DNA of 64,000 nt from Crateriforma conspicua (lineage in GTDB: Bacteria; Planctomycetota; Planctomycetia; Pirellulales; Pirellulaceae), in assembly GCF_007752935.1 (NCBI RefSeq), contig NZ_CP036319.1, positions 1,860,001 through 1,924,000 on the forward strand, given 5' to 3'. The notes beneath the pieces were generated by a model. That model was not told where the DNA came from. It worked only from the letters and a program-made list of their open reading frames with translations, and made no database searches. Shown piece by piece: positions 40,132 to 49,928 of this stretch. Position numbers and translations under genes: made by a program. Positions within the stretch are counted from its first letter, which is position 1, and each line of letters begins with the position of its first letter.

Positions 40132-40794
40132 TTGTCCATTTTGCATTTTCTGATTCGATCCTGTTTGCGTGACGGAAAGCCACGACGCAGCCTTGCCTGG
40201 CTATTGCTGTGGTCGGTCAGTTTTGCGCTGATCGGCATCATCGGTCATCCCAGTGCGACGACCATCGGCAAGCCGACCGACGAACGTTACCCGTGTGAGG
40301 ATTGTCCCTGCGGTTGCACGTCAGCGGAGTTCTGCTGGGACCAATGTTGCTGTCATACCGATGAAGAAAAACTGGCTTGGGCTGACCGTCATGGCGTCAC
40401 ACCCCCGGCCTTTTTGGTCCAACGGGTCGGCCGCTCATCGCAGCGTTTGGCCGCTGATCGGTCGGCGACAGGGCCAGACGCGGGGGCCTGTTGTTGTTGC
40501 CAGCACGCCGGTCCAGACGCCACCCCGGCCGTCGCACCACGGCCAGATTCCGACAAGCCCGATTGGGGTGCAATGGAGTCTAGTACGGTACACGTGGTAC
40601 TGATGTGGAAAGCGGCCAAGTGCCGCGGCCTAGCCGCATTTTGGTCAATGCTGGCGGTGGCGTTTGTGAACGACTGGGCCGGGCCCTGGTTCCACCTTGT
40701 ACCTCTGGGTTGGAATCGTCTTGGTGACCAGATGGCAAGTTCTCGCGTCGAATCGGTGGATCCTCCCGTGCCTCTTCGGTCGCTTCTTTCCTAG
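40132..40794 (+). CDS. Extremely Cys-rich membrane-anchored protein
   Basis: A protein of about 220 residues. An N-terminal hydrophobic segment (SLAWLLLWSVSFALIGIIG) is followed by a dense cysteine block: C55, C58, C60, C62, C68, C72, C73, C74 (CEDCPCGC...CWDQCCCHT), then LAWADRHGVTPPAF. A second cluster CCCCQHAG lies about residue 120, and a hydrophobic stretch about residue 165. Similar blocks with CWxxCCCHT...LAWA occur, as I recall, in planctomycetes near metal efflux genes. A metal-binding role outside the inner membrane is likely. The start is uncertain: TTG at 40132 or 40141 is the best available, with no ribosome binding site nearby. Confidence 0.6.
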   Translation: MSILHFLIRSCLRDGKPRRSLAWLLLWSVSFALIGIIGHPSATTIGKPTDERYPCEDCPCGCTSAEFCWDQCCCHTDEEKLAWADRHGVTPPAFLVQRVGRSSQRLAADRSATGPDAGACCCCQHAGPDATPAVAPRPDSDKPDWGAMESSTVHVVLMWKAAKCRGLAAFWSMLAVAFVNDWAGPWFHLVPLGWNRLGDQMASSRVESVDPPVPLRSLLS

Positions 40795-41148
40795 CGGCAG
40801 ACGTCTTTCTTCTGCTTTGACTTGGCCGTCGCCGACAGCCGGCATCTTTGTCGGTGCTGGTCACCACTGCGTCGGATGCTCGCGATGCGTCACGGTTGTG
40901 GCTGTTTAGCCGGAAGGTGCGTGTTGCGCCCCGCGCGGCGATCGGACGCCGCCGTCAAAGTACACACCCCAGTGTGCTGTGGGTGAAGCGTTGACGCGTC
41001 GATGAAGACCGACAGTGCCGCTGAATTTTAGTTCTGACGCGAACGGTTCATCCCGACGTGTCTTTCACCGCTGCGCATCATTCAGGTGCCCGACGGAACA
41101 CGATCAAAGACTTGACCGAACATTACTGAGACTTCATTCGCCATCCCT
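40795..41148. other. Intergenic spacer
   Basis: A 354-base spacer between the Cys-rich protein and the DUF1559 gene, both on the plus strand. Frames crossing it do not look coding. It likely contains the DUF1559 promoter. No hairpin followed by a T-tract was found. Confidence 0.45.
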
Positions 41149-42066
41149 ATGCACCATTCATTTTCAGGCGGGCACCGACGACACGCGTTCACGCTGGTCG
41201 AACTATTGGTTGTCATCGCCATCATCGGAATCCTTGTGGGCCTGTTGTTGCCCGCGGTTCAATCCGCTCGCGAAGCGGCGCGGCAAACGCAGTGCAAGAA
41301 CAACATGAAACAGATCGGACTTGCACTGCACATGTACCACGACACGCTTCGCGGGTTCCCGCCAGGGTGGATGTCACGACACCCTGACACCGGCAAAGCG
41401 TATTGGCTGGGACGTCCCGGATGGGCCTGGGCATCACAGTTGCTGCCGTACTTGGAACAGGGCAACGTCGTGGACAATCGGATTGATTTCGAAAAGCCGA
41501 TTCTTGACGACATCCACAGCGAAGCCCGGAAAACCGTCATCGCGACTTATGTCTGTCCGTCCGATGCGGCAGCGCCCACGTTTGTGTTGCCGCCTGGTCC
41601 GATGCCCAGGCCAAACTACAACGCCGGTTACCAAAGCACGTTGGTTGCGAAAGCCAACTATGTCGGTGTCTTTGGTACCGTTCGCATGTTGGATGCCGGG
41701 TGTCCCAAGGGTGATTGCGAAGGCAACGGGACCTTCATGTTGGAACGCTCGATGCGTTTTCGAGACATCACCGACGGATTGTCCAACACGTTCGTCGTCG
41801 GCGAACGCAATTCGCGTTATTCACCGTCGACTTGGATCGGTGTGTTCGCCGGTGCCGCGCATGCCCCAGGACGCGTGGTCGCGGTCGCCGAAAACCCGCC
41901 GAACTCCAATACCAGTCCCGCATTCACTTTCAGCAGCGACCATCCGGCCGGGACGCATTTCTTGAAGGCCGATGGATCGGTCGCATTGGTCTCCGAACAA
42001 ATCGACATGCAGACCTACCACGCATTGTGCACCCGCAGTGGACGCGAGGTGTTCGGTGAATACTGA
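41149..42066 (+). CDS. DUF1559 pseudopilin-like protein
   Basis: A 305-residue protein, a hallmark of planctomycetes. It begins with a prepilin-like signal, HAFTLVELLVVIAIIGILVGLLLPAVQSAREAARQ (quoted by family order), with the prepilin-type G/A-F-T-L-V-E site changed to A-F-T-L-V-E. The DUF1559 domain follows (CKNNMKQIGLALHMYHD, then GLSNTFVVGER). The C-terminal H-x9-DG tag is present: DHPAGTHFLKADGSV. These proteins are thought to be exported through a type II-like pathway and are present in many paralogues per genome. The function is not known. Confidence 0.96.
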   Translation: MHHSFSGGHRRHAFTLVELLVVIAIIGILVGLLLPAVQSAREAARQTQCKNNMKQIGLALHMYHDTLRGFPPGWMSRHPDTGKAYWLGRPGWAWASQLLPYLEQGNVVDNRIDFEKPILDDIHSEARKTVIATYVCPSDAAAPTFVLPPGPMPRPNYNAGYQSTLVAKANYVGVFGTVRMLDAGCPKGDCEGNGTFMLERSMRFRDITDGLSNTFVVGERNSRYSPSTWIGVFAGAAHAPGRVVAVAENPPNSNTSPAFTFSSDHPAGTHFLKADGSVALVSEQIDMQTYHALCTRSGREVFGEY

Positions 42067-42123
42067 TTTCCATTTTCTTGAGGTCGACAGTACCAGTGTC
42101 GGCCGCTTTCCCAAAGGAGCCTT

Positions 42124-42912
42124 ATGATGCGCCGTTATCACTTCATTCCAGTTTTCGTCTTGTCGTGCTTGGCGACCGCTTGTTCGGCATTGCATGCAGA
42201 CGAATCAACGTCCCATCAGTCAACGTCTGGGGATCAACACGGGGCCCTGTTGCAATTTGGCCAGATGCATCAGGTCATCGGGATGAAACAACATCAGGGC
42301 CGTGTGCGACTGTCAGATCTAAAGCCCGTGTCGAACCTGTTCGCCGTCGGTGCGTTGGAGGGCTTGGAAGGTGAGATCACGATCGCCGATGGGCAAATCG
42401 TGATTTCACAGGTGGATCCACAGGGGCAATTGACGTCGGTTGCGGGCGACACCGGCGACCGTCAAGCCACCATGTTGATCGGCGCCCACGTGGACGCTTG
42501 GGAAAAGACGGTGGTCCCCAAAGACCTGACCGATGCGGAACTGGACACGTTCATCCAGCAACAGATCCAGCGTCGTGGCGGTGATTCATCCAAACCGATC
42601 ATGTTTCGGATCGATGGTGAATTCGCCAAAGCCGACGTTCACGTGATTCACGGTGCCTGTCCGGTTCACGCTCGGATTCGCAAGGAACCGATTCCGTCGT
42701 CGCAACGCCCGTTCGAAGAAACGCTTCACGATGTATCGGCCCAGGTTGTTGGTGTTTACGCCGAAGATGCCGTTGGCAAGCTGACGCATCCGGCCACGCG
42801 AACTCACAAGCACCTGGTCTTTCGACGAGAGGTCGGCGAACCACCATTGACGGCGCATGTCGAACTTCTAACCGTGCGTGCGGGTTCCGTTTTGTACCTG
42901 CCGGTCGATTGA
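42124..42912 (+). CDS. Secreted acetolactate-decarboxylase-like protein
   Basis: A 262-residue protein with an N-terminal signal, possibly lipoprotein type (VFVLSCLATACSALHA). The body looks like an alpha-acetolactate decarboxylase (BudA/AlsD) fold: LFAVGALEGLEGEITIADGQ, then FRIDGEFAKADVHV, PFEETLHDVSAQVVGVYAED, RTHKHLVF and LTAHVELL. The zinc ligands of AlsD (a His-x-His pair and a later His) are matched by HKH and AHV. Export of such an enzyme is unusual. The resemblance is by eye and needs confirmation. AAAGGAG sits just before the ATG. It follows DUF1559 by 57 bp. Confidence 0.6.
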   Translation: MMRRYHFIPVFVLSCLATACSALHADESTSHQSTSGDQHGALLQFGQMHQVIGMKQHQGRVRLSDLKPVSNLFAVGALEGLEGEITIADGQIVISQVDPQGQLTSVAGDTGDRQATMLIGAHVDAWEKTVVPKDLTDAELDTFIQQQIQRRGGDSSKPIMFRIDGEFAKADVHVIHGACPVHARIRKEPIPSSQRPFEETLHDVSAQVVGVYAEDAVGKLTHPATRTHKHLVFRREVGEPPLTAHVELLTVRAGSVLYLPVD

Positions 42913-43094
42913 AGATTCGATTGATGGGGTGATGCGTTAGGTTTCGATTCATCTCGTCACCGTTGATCGCGAGACTTGCAGGCACGCATCGTCGTCGATT
43001 CGATCGGCGACGATGCTGTGATGCTTGCTTGCCCTCAGGCAGGCAACGGACCGTTGCTTTACACCAGGATTGGCAATCGCGATGATGATTCACC

Positions 43095-43481
43095 ATGAAC
43101 AGGTCATCGACGGGGTCCTCATCGCCATCTGCCAATCCGCCAGTGCATCACTGCCCCGGATGCGGCGCGTCACAGCGCAGTTTCCCTCGCTATCCCTGGC
43201 ATTTTTGCCAGGAATGTTTGTCGTTGGCCGAGGACGCCGATGGCCGACGATTGCAGTTTGGGAACGTCGGATTTTCCGGCGGTTTGTATTGCAAGTATGC
43301 CCACGAAACGGAGGTGCGGTTTGACGATTGTGGGTGCGTCTTTTGCTTGATCCATGACCGGCCCGTGATGGTCACCGAGGCTCGTTTTGGCGGTGTGGTG
43401 GCACAGCCGATCGTGTCAGTGCCTGCGCTACAAAATCGGTATCGCCGAAACGTCAACCTGACGCTTCCCGTTGACAGTTAA
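43095..43481 (+). CDS. Small zinc-ribbon protein
   Basis: A 128-residue soluble protein. The N-terminal ribbon has C20, C23, C38 and C41 (HCPGCGASQ ... WHFCQECLS). A second group C66, C79, C81 and C84 follows (YCKY, DCGCVFC). The phrase RYPWHFCQECLSLAEDADGR recalls short proteins sometimes annotated as ADP-ribosylation/crystallin J1-like, but only the zinc ribbon is certain. Eight cysteines in two quartets suggest two bound metal ions. It stands alone between the secreted protein and the RND operon. Confidence 0.65.
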   Translation: MNRSSTGSSSPSANPPVHHCPGCGASQRSFPRYPWHFCQECLSLAEDADGRRLQFGNVGFSGGLYCKYAHETEVRFDDCGCVFCLIHDRPVMVTEARFGGVVAQPIVSVPALQNRYRRNVNLTLPVDS

Positions 43482-43609
43482 TCGTATCCATCGCCCATCG
43501 CTTACTGGATGATCAGGTTCGTTTGTGCCCAGGGTGAAACCCCAGAAGGATGGGGCCGCGTCGATTGGGCTTGCGATCAATGAATGTTTCGATCTATGCG
43601 AGCTTCGAG

Positions 43610-45388
43610 ATGTTCAACTTTCGCAGAATCCGTCCGGGTCCAGCCTGCGCCATGCTCGGGCCATTGCTATGTCTGTTGGCGACGGGATGCCTCGTCGGCG
43701 TCGTCGGCTGCGCCAATCGTGAAGCGATCGGTCGGCTTAGCAGCGAACCTTTGCCGACGTTTTCCGATTCGGGGCCGGCGGAGATGTCCGACCGCTGGTG
43801 GACGGCATTTGGTGACGCGGAACTCAACGCCCGAGTCCAGCAGGCGTTCGGTGGCAATTACGATCTGGCCGCCGCGTTGCAGCGCGTCTCGGCCGCCCGT
43901 GCGGTGGCTCGGCGTCAGGCATCGGACTTCTTTCCCGACGTCAACGGCGTCGCGACCGCGGGCGGCGACTTCGGGCCCGGTGACGACGATTTTCCCAGCG
44001 TGATCGGCTTGGATGCCTCGTACATCGTTGACCTGTGGGGCCAGATCGATGCGTTGGTCGATGCGGAACGTTTGCGGGCCTCGGCCACGTATGCCGACTA
44101 CCAAACCATTGCGTTGGCCGTTTCGGCCGAAGTCACGAGGACCTGGCTAAATCTGATCGAAGCGAAAGCACAACTGGAACTGTTGGACGACCAGATCGAA
44201 ACCAACCGCACGGGATTGGACCTGCAGGAATCGCGATTCGGTTTGGGCCTGGTTCGCAGCCCGGACGTACTGCGTCAGCGCCAGTTGTTGGAGTCGACGT
44301 TCGAACAGTACGCCGTCGCAAAATCGCGTGTCGATGTGCTGGAGCACCAGTTGGCGATCTTGTTGGGCGAATTGCCGCAAACGGCCAGCTATGATCCGGG
44401 AACGCGTTTGCCCGACATGCCTTCTTTGCCGCGTACCGGATTGCCCGCCGAACTGTTGAACCGACGACCGGATGTTCGCAGCGCATTCCTGGCATTTCAG
44501 GCGGCCGATCGTGATGTGGCGGCGGCGATCACCGATCAGTTCCCGCGGCTGAATCTGACCGGATCGGTTTTGAATGTTGCCGATTCACCTGAAAATTTGT
44601 TCCGTGATTGGTTCGTGTCGATCGGTGGCCAGTTGGTCGCCCCGTTGATCGACGGCGGCCAGCGGCGTGCGGAAGTGGATCGGACCACATCGGTGGCGCG
44701 TCTGCGCTATAACGAGTACGGCCAGACGATGTTGATTGCGTTTGGCGAAGTCGAAGACGCATTGGCCCAGGAACGGTATCAGCTGGAACGACTGGAACAC
44801 TTGGCCGAACAGACCGAGCTTGCCCGCAAGTCGTCCGAACAGTTGCGTGAACAGTATCTGATCGGCGACGAAGACTATTTGGCCGTGCTGACCGCGATTC
44901 AAGGTTGGCAACGTTTGCAACGCGAATCGCTGGCCGCTCAACTAGAATTACGGTTGATCCGCGTGTCGTTGTACTTGGCGTTGGCCGGTGGCTTTGATCC
45001 CAGGGGCCAGACCGCCGATACCGTGGTGGTATCGACGGAGGACGTGGAATCACCAGCGCCGGCTGAATCCGATCCGGCCGCCACCGATTCCGATGCGGGT
45101 GATGATGACCGGCCGGACGGTTTGCGTGACGATTCGTCGGCCGAATCGTCCGAGACCGATGGAATGCCCGACGACGAAGATCGCAGGCCGGATGCTGGTG
45201 ACGACGGTTTGCCGGCGCCGGACCGTCCGGAACGCGAACGCCTGATCGATTTATTGTCGACGGGGCCAAGTGTTTCGGCACCGAACGAGCTATTGAATGT
45301 GGAAGCGTCTCGAGCAAACTGGTCGGGGCCGACCCGCCTTCCCTCACCGCCCTCCTTCCAAACGATCGTCGTCCCGCCTGATGAGTAG
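43610..45388 (+). CDS. TolC/NodT-family outer membrane efflux protein
   Basis: An outer-membrane factor lipoprotein of about 592 residues (start at 43610; ATGs at 43550 and 43580 are alternatives). The signal ends in VVGC, the lipobox Cys. The body has two OEP repeats: [20 protein letters not shown], then [26 protein letters not shown]; and [28 protein letters not shown], then [12 protein letters not shown]. It forms the exit duct of a tripartite pump. A C-terminal acidic tail of about 110 residues, rich in Asp, Ser and Pro, is not part of the family. It overlaps the next gene by 8 bp. Confidence 0.92.
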   Translation: MFNFRRIRPGPACAMLGPLLCLLATGCLVGVVGCANREAIGRLSSEPLPTFSDSGPAEMSDRWWTAFGDAELNARVQQAFGGNYDLAAALQRVSAARAVARRQASDFFPDVNGVATAGGDFGPGDDDFPSVIGLDASYIVDLWGQIDALVDAERLRASATYADYQTIALAVSAEVTRTWLNLIEAKAQLELLDDQIETNRTGLDLQESRFGLGLVRSPDVLRQRQLLESTFEQYAVAKSRVDVLEHQLAILLGELPQTASYDPGTRLPDMPSLPRTGLPAELLNRRPDVRSAFLAFQAADRDVAAAITDQFPRLNLTGSVLNVADSPENLFRDWFVSIGGQLVAPLIDGGQRRAEVDRTTSVARLRYNEYGQTMLIAFGEVEDALAQERYQLERLEHLAEQTELARKSSEQLREQYLIGDEDYLAVLTAIQGWQRLQRESLAAQLELRLIRVSLYLALAGGFDPRGQTADTVVVSTEDVESPAPAESDPAATDSDAGDDDRPDGLRDDSSAESSETDGMPDDEDRRPDAGDDGLPAPDRPERERLIDLLSTGPSVSAPNELLNVEASRANWSGPTRLPSPPSFQTIVVPPDE

Positions 45389-46733
45389 CCCGCCGAAACA
45401 GCAATCCGGATGGCAATGGTTTCGAATCATTGTCAGCGTGGTTGCCTGTGCGGGGATCCTGGCCGGTTCGGTGTGGGCGGTCGTCATCATTAACCAGACC
45501 GAGCCGACGGCGCAAACGATCAATGCCAAACGCAAGTCATCGGCGTTGGTGGAAACGATCACCGTTCATCGCCAGACGTGTCGACCCACCATCACGGTGC
45601 TGGGAAACGTTCAGTCCGCCCAGGAAGTCTCGCTAAGTCCGCGTGTGGACGGCCAAATCGTCGAACTGTCGCCACACTTCATCCCCGGCGGGATGGTCAA
45701 AGCGGGCGATGTGTTGCTGAAGATCGACCCGGCCGACTTTGAAAACGATCTGCGGATTAGCGAAAGTGAATTGCGCAAAGCGGAGGCTTCGCTGGATATC
45801 GAATCCGGCCGACAAAGCTTGGCGCAGAAAGAACTGAAGCTGCTGGAGGGGACCATCGAGGGGACCAATCGTGCGCTGGTGTTGCGCGAGCCACAGATCG
45901 CGTCGATCCGCGCCGAAGTCGCCGCGGCCCAGGCCGGCGTCCAGCGTGCGAAATTACGATTGGAACGCACCAAGGTCCTGGCACCGTTCGATGCCCAGGT
46001 TTTATCGCGCACGGTTCACGTCGGATCCCAGGTCGGTACCGGTGACGAACTGGGCCGGTTGGTCGGCATTCATGAATACTGGGTATCCGCCGCCGTGCCG
46101 CTACGCAGCCTGCGTTGGATCCAATTCGCCAATCCCGAATCGGTTGGATCCTACGATGCCGATGCCGTCCCAGACGGTTCGGAAGTCATCCTGCGCGATC
46201 GTGATGCTTGGGGACCCGACGTCCATCGAATCGGTGTGGTTTCGCGGATGATCGGTGCACTGGACCAGCGAACACGTTTGGCCAGGGTGCTGATCAGTGT
46301 TGCCGATCCGCTTAGCCTGCAAGGTGATGACCCGCCGTTGATCATCGATTCGTTGGTCGATGTGGAGATTCAAGGACGGCCCATTCACGACGTCATACGA
46401 TTATCAGGGTCCTATCTTCGCGACGGTGACACCGTTTGGGTGATGCAGGACGATGAGTTGCGGATTCGACAAGCCGACGTGGTGTTTCGTGACGCCGATC
46501 ATGTTTACATCCGTGACGGATTGAACGACGGCGATGAAGTGGTCGCGACCACACTGGCAACCGTTGCCGATGGAGTCTCGCTTCGAAAAATCGAATCCGA
46601 TGACAATGAAGCCATTGATTCAAATCAGCCCGAAGACGCTGAAACCGCGTCGCCGAACGTACCCAACCAAGCGGATTCGACCGTGTCCGATGAAGCCCCG
46701 GACCAAAGGGGACAAAACGACGATGAAACGTAA
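45381..46733 (+). CDS. RND periplasmic adaptor (membrane fusion protein)
   Basis: A 450-residue adaptor with one N-terminal transmembrane anchor ([23 protein letters not shown]). A lipoyl-like hairpin follows: [44 protein letters not shown], then a coiled coil (about 105-175) and the second lipoyl half [30 protein letters not shown]. It links the pump to the outer-membrane duct. The ATG at 45381 lies inside the end of the duct gene, giving an 8-base overlap. A Glu/Asp/Pro-rich tail of about 50 residues lies at the C-terminus. Confidence 0.93.
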   Translation: MSSPPKQQSGWQWFRIIVSVVACAGILAGSVWAVVIINQTEPTAQTINAKRKSSALVETITVHRQTCRPTITVLGNVQSAQEVSLSPRVDGQIVELSPHFIPGGMVKAGDVLLKIDPADFENDLRISESELRKAEASLDIESGRQSLAQKELKLLEGTIEGTNRALVLREPQIASIRAEVAAAQAGVQRAKLRLERTKVLAPFDAQVLSRTVHVGSQVGTGDELGRLVGIHEYWVSAAVPLRSLRWIQFANPESVGSYDADAVPDGSEVILRDRDAWGPDVHRIGVVSRMIGALDQRTRLARVLISVADPLSLQGDDPPLIIDSLVDVEIQGRPIHDVIRLSGSYLRDGDTVWVMQDDELRIRQADVVFRDADHVYIRDGLNDGDEVVATTLATVADGVSLRKIESDDNEAIDSNQPEDAETASPNVPNQADSTVSDEAPDQRGQNDDET

Positions 46734-46763
46734 ACCGACCGACCTGCGGATCATGTAAACGCG

Positions 46764-49700
46764 ATGGAACGTGACGCATCCTCATCACCGACACCTCGCG
46801 GTCCGATCGCGTGGATGGCTCGCAACCCGATCGCGGCAAACCTGTTGATGTGTTTGCTGTTGGGCGGCGGAATCTGGTCGGCTTTTGCGGTCCAAAAGGA
46901 AGTCTTTCCGCAGTACTTGCTGGACGTCGTCGAAGTCAACGTTGGCTATCCCGGTGCTTCGCCGGAAGAAGTGGAACAGGGAATCTTGCGCCCGATCGAA
47001 GGGGCCATCCGCAGCGTCGAAGGCATCCGCGAAATCACCAGCGAAGCACGCGAAGGTCGCGGTGAAGTCTTGATCGAATTGGTCGGCGGCAAAGACCGCG
47101 TCAAAACGTTCCAAGAGATCGAACAGGCGATCAACCGGATTCGAACGTTTCCCGAACAGATCGAACAACCCGAAGTCCGACTGCAGTCCGAGCAACAAGA
47201 AGTCATGCAGGTGGCGATCTATGGACCGATCGACATCTGGGCGTTGCGACAACTGGCCGAACAGCTGCGGGATCAATTGCAGGCGACCGAGGAGATCACC
47301 CAGGTCGAACTGCGTCGTGTTCCCAACTATGTGACCCACATCGAAATCCCACGCCAACGTTTGCGTGAATACGGTCTAACGCTTAGCGACGTCGCCGACA
47401 TCATCGGCCGGTCCAGCCGTGACGTGGCGGCCGGTTCGGTTCAAACCGATGCGGGCGAAGTGCTGTTGCGAGTCAAAGCACGCAAACAGTGGGCGGACGA
47501 GTTTGCCGCGATCGAGATCGTTTCGGGGCAAGGCGGCCAAGTCGTGCGTTTGGGCGATATCGCTGAAATTCGTGACGGTTTCGAAGACGTCGGCTTTCAT
47601 TCACAGTTCAGCCAGACACCGTCGGTGGAACTGGACATCTTTCGTGCCGGAACGCAATCGCCCATCGAAATCGCCGAGACGGTGGAAACGACGATGGCCG
47701 ACTTTGAAACGGTCTTGCCGCCGGGCGTCAAATGGCGAGTCGATCGAAACAACGCCGAGGAGTTCCGGCGCCGTCTGTACCTGGTCCTCGAAAACGCCGT
47801 CATCGCCGTCGGCATCGTGTTGTTCATCTTGGCATTGTTCCTGGAAATGCGACTGGCGTTTTGGGTGATGATGGGCATGATGGTGTCCTTCATCGGCGGG
47901 CTGGTGTTCATGCCGGTGGTCGGTGTCAGCGTCAACATGATTTCGCTGTTCGGTTTCCTGGTCGTTCTTGGGATCGTGGTCGACGACGCCGTGGTGGTCG
48001 GCGAAAACGTGCACGAAAAACGACAAACGGAACCGGATCACGAAAAGGCCGCGATCAAGGGGACGCAGCAAGTCGCCAGCCCGGTGGTGTTCAGCATCCT
48101 GACGAACATTGTCGCCTTTGTTCCCCTGATTTTTATTCCCGGCGAAACCGGCAAGTTTTGGAAGCCGCTGCCGATCGTCGTCATCATTGTGCTGACGCTT
48201 TCGCTGATCGAATCGCTGTTCATTCTGCCCGCCCACTTGGCCCACGCACGTGATGCCGGCCAGCGCGCCGATGGCACCATCCGTCGACGCGGTCCGGGCG
48301 CATGGCTTCACCGGGGCCAGCAGGGCTTCAGCCGCATTTTTAACCGCATGGTGGAGTTGCTTTATGGGCCGCTGTTGCGTGGGTGTCTGCGGTACCGTTA
48401 CGTGACCACGTCGGCGGCGCTGGCGCTGTTCATCATCGTGACGGGTTATGCCAACAGTGCCCACATGGGCATGATTTTAATGCCCGAAGTTTCGGCCGAT
48501 GAAATCGAAGCCGGTGTGCGTATGCCCGTCGGGACGACCCAAGACCAAGCCGCCGAGATCGCCGATACGGTGACACGGGCCAGTTTGCGGATGTTCGACG
48601 AACACAATCTGTATGAGGTCGCCGAAGGCATCAAAACCAACGTCCGCGGACAAAGCTTTATCGACGTGGAAATCGTGATGAAGCCGCCGGATCAGCGTGA
48701 CATGACGGCCAAAGATGTGATCGACCTGTGGCGTGATTCCATCGGCGATCTGCCCGGTGTGGACCAGGTGACTTTCGAAGCGGAAAGCGGGCCCGGTGGT
48801 CATCGACGTGACCTCAGCATCGACCTGAGCCACAGCGACATCGACATTCTGGAAAAGGCGTCCAAGGCCTTCGTCCAACGCGTCGAACAGTACGCCGATG
48901 TTCGCGACGTCAACGACAGTTTCAACCGTGGTAAGAACCAGTACGACTTTCGGCTACGCCCCGAAGGCCGCGCTTTGGGGCTGACCGACGAAGAACTGGG
49001 ACGGCAATTGCGTGGTGCCTATTTCGGATCCTTGGCACTGCGTCTGTTACGCGGAACCAACGAAAACGAGGTCCGGGTGAAGCTGCCCGAACACCAGCGC
49101 GAAGACATGCACCACTTGGAAGACCTTGTCATCCGTACGCCCAATGGTGCCGAGGTTCCACTGTTGGACGTTGCCGACGTGGAAAAGAACGTTGCGTTTT
49201 CATCGATCACCCGTCGCGATGGACGGCGCGTGATCAATGTTTCGATGAACGTCGAACCCAAGCGAGCGATCACCCAGGTCTTGGCCGCTTTGCAACAAGA
49301 GGAACTGCCCGCACTGCGTGAAGATTATCCCGGCATCACTTGGACGTTCGAAGGCAGCGATGCGGAAATGCGTCGATCCACGTCATCCCTGTACGGTTCG
49401 TTCGGATTGGCTTTGGCCGTCATCTATTCGCTGTTGGCGGTTGCGTTTCGCGGGTACGTCCAACCGCTGATCGTGTTGGTTGCGATTCCCTTTGGCATCG
49501 TCGGCGCGGTGCTGGGACACATGCTGTTGGGATACGATTTGTCATTGGTCAGCCTGATGGGCGTGATCGCGTTGTCGGGCGTCGTGATCAATGATTCGCT
49601 GATCATGATTGATTATGCGAACCAATTGCGTCGTGAAGAATCGGCGATCCAAGCGATCACCTTCGCCGGATTGCGACGATTCCGCCCGATCTTGCTGACA

Positions 49701-49928
49701 ACGATCACCACCTTTGGTGGCTTGGTGCCGCTGATCTTTGAAACGTCACTTCAGGCCCAGTACATCATCCCGATGGCGATTTCCCTGGGCTTTGGGATTC
49801 TGTTTGCCACCGCAATCATCTTGGTGCTGGTGCCCTGTCTGTACATGATCCTGGAGGACATCACCGTGCTGTTTGCATCCCGTCGCCGCGAACCGGAAGT
49901 CGCGGCTGAATTGGCGGTCGATGCTTAG
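46764..49928 (+). CDS. RND efflux pump inner-membrane subunit
   Basis: A 1054-residue RND transporter with twelve expected transmembrane segments and two large periplasmic loops. It starts [19 protein letters not shown], and the first docking loop has [18 protein letters not shown]. The proton-relay pair D407/D408 is in [14 protein letters not shown], exactly where AcrB has it. The HAE-like signature rather than the heavy-metal type suggests organic or hydrophobic substrates. Its stop codon overlaps the stop of the convergent DUF1592 gene by 3 bases. Gaps to the adaptor are 30 bp, so all three pump genes form one operon. Confidence 0.95.
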   Translation: MERDASSSPTPRGPIAWMARNPIAANLLMCLLLGGGIWSAFAVQKEVFPQYLLDVVEVNVGYPGASPEEVEQGILRPIEGAIRSVEGIREITSEAREGRGEVLIELVGGKDRVKTFQEIEQAINRIRTFPEQIEQPEVRLQSEQQEVMQVAIYGPIDIWALRQLAEQLRDQLQATEEITQVELRRVPNYVTHIEIPRQRLREYGLTLSDVADIIGRSSRDVAAGSVQTDAGEVLLRVKARKQWADEFAAIEIVSGQGGQVVRLGDIAEIRDGFEDVGFHSQFSQTPSVELDIFRAGTQSPIEIAETVETTMADFETVLPPGVKWRVDRNNAEEFRRRLYLVLENAVIAVGIVLFILALFLEMRLAFWVMMGMMVSFIGGLVFMPVVGVSVNMISLFGFLVVLGIVVDDAVVVGENVHEKRQTEPDHEKAAIKGTQQVASPVVFSILTNIVAFVPLIFIPGETGKFWKPLPIVVIIVLTLSLIESLFILPAHLAHARDAGQRADGTIRRRGPGAWLHRGQQGFSRIFNRMVELLYGPLLRGCLRYRYVTTSAALALFIIVTGYANSAHMGMILMPEVSADEIEAGVRMPVGTTQDQAAEIADTVTRASLRMFDEHNLYEVAEGIKTNVRGQSFIDVEIVMKPPDQRDMTAKDVIDLWRDSIGDLPGVDQVTFEAESGPGGHRRDLSIDLSHSDIDILEKASKAFVQRVEQYADVRDVNDSFNRGKNQYDFRLRPEGRALGLTDEELGRQLRGAYFGSLALRLLRGTNENEVRVKLPEHQREDMHHLEDLVIRTPNGAEVPLLDVADVEKNVAFSSITRRDGRRVINVSMNVEPKRAITQVLAALQQEELPALREDYPGITWTFEGSDAEMRRSTSSLYGSFGLALAVIYSLLAVAFRGYVQPLIVLVAIPFGIVGAVLGHMLLGYDLSLVSLMGVIALSGVVINDSLIMIDYANQLRREESAIQAITFAGLRRFRPILLTTITTFGGLVPLIFETSLQAQYIIPMAISLGFGILFATAIILVLVPCLYMILEDITVLFASRRREPEVAAELAVDA

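Noticed and set aside
44529-45515. Long minus-strand open frame (328 residues) opposite the TolC gene
   Set aside because: Arg/Pro/His-rich antisense of a high-GC gene; no domain is recognisable, and the plus strand carries a clear outer-membrane efflux protein.
47601-48464. Minus-strand 287-residue open frame opposite the RND pump
   Set aside because: Low-complexity His/Gln/Asp-rich shadow of the pump gene.
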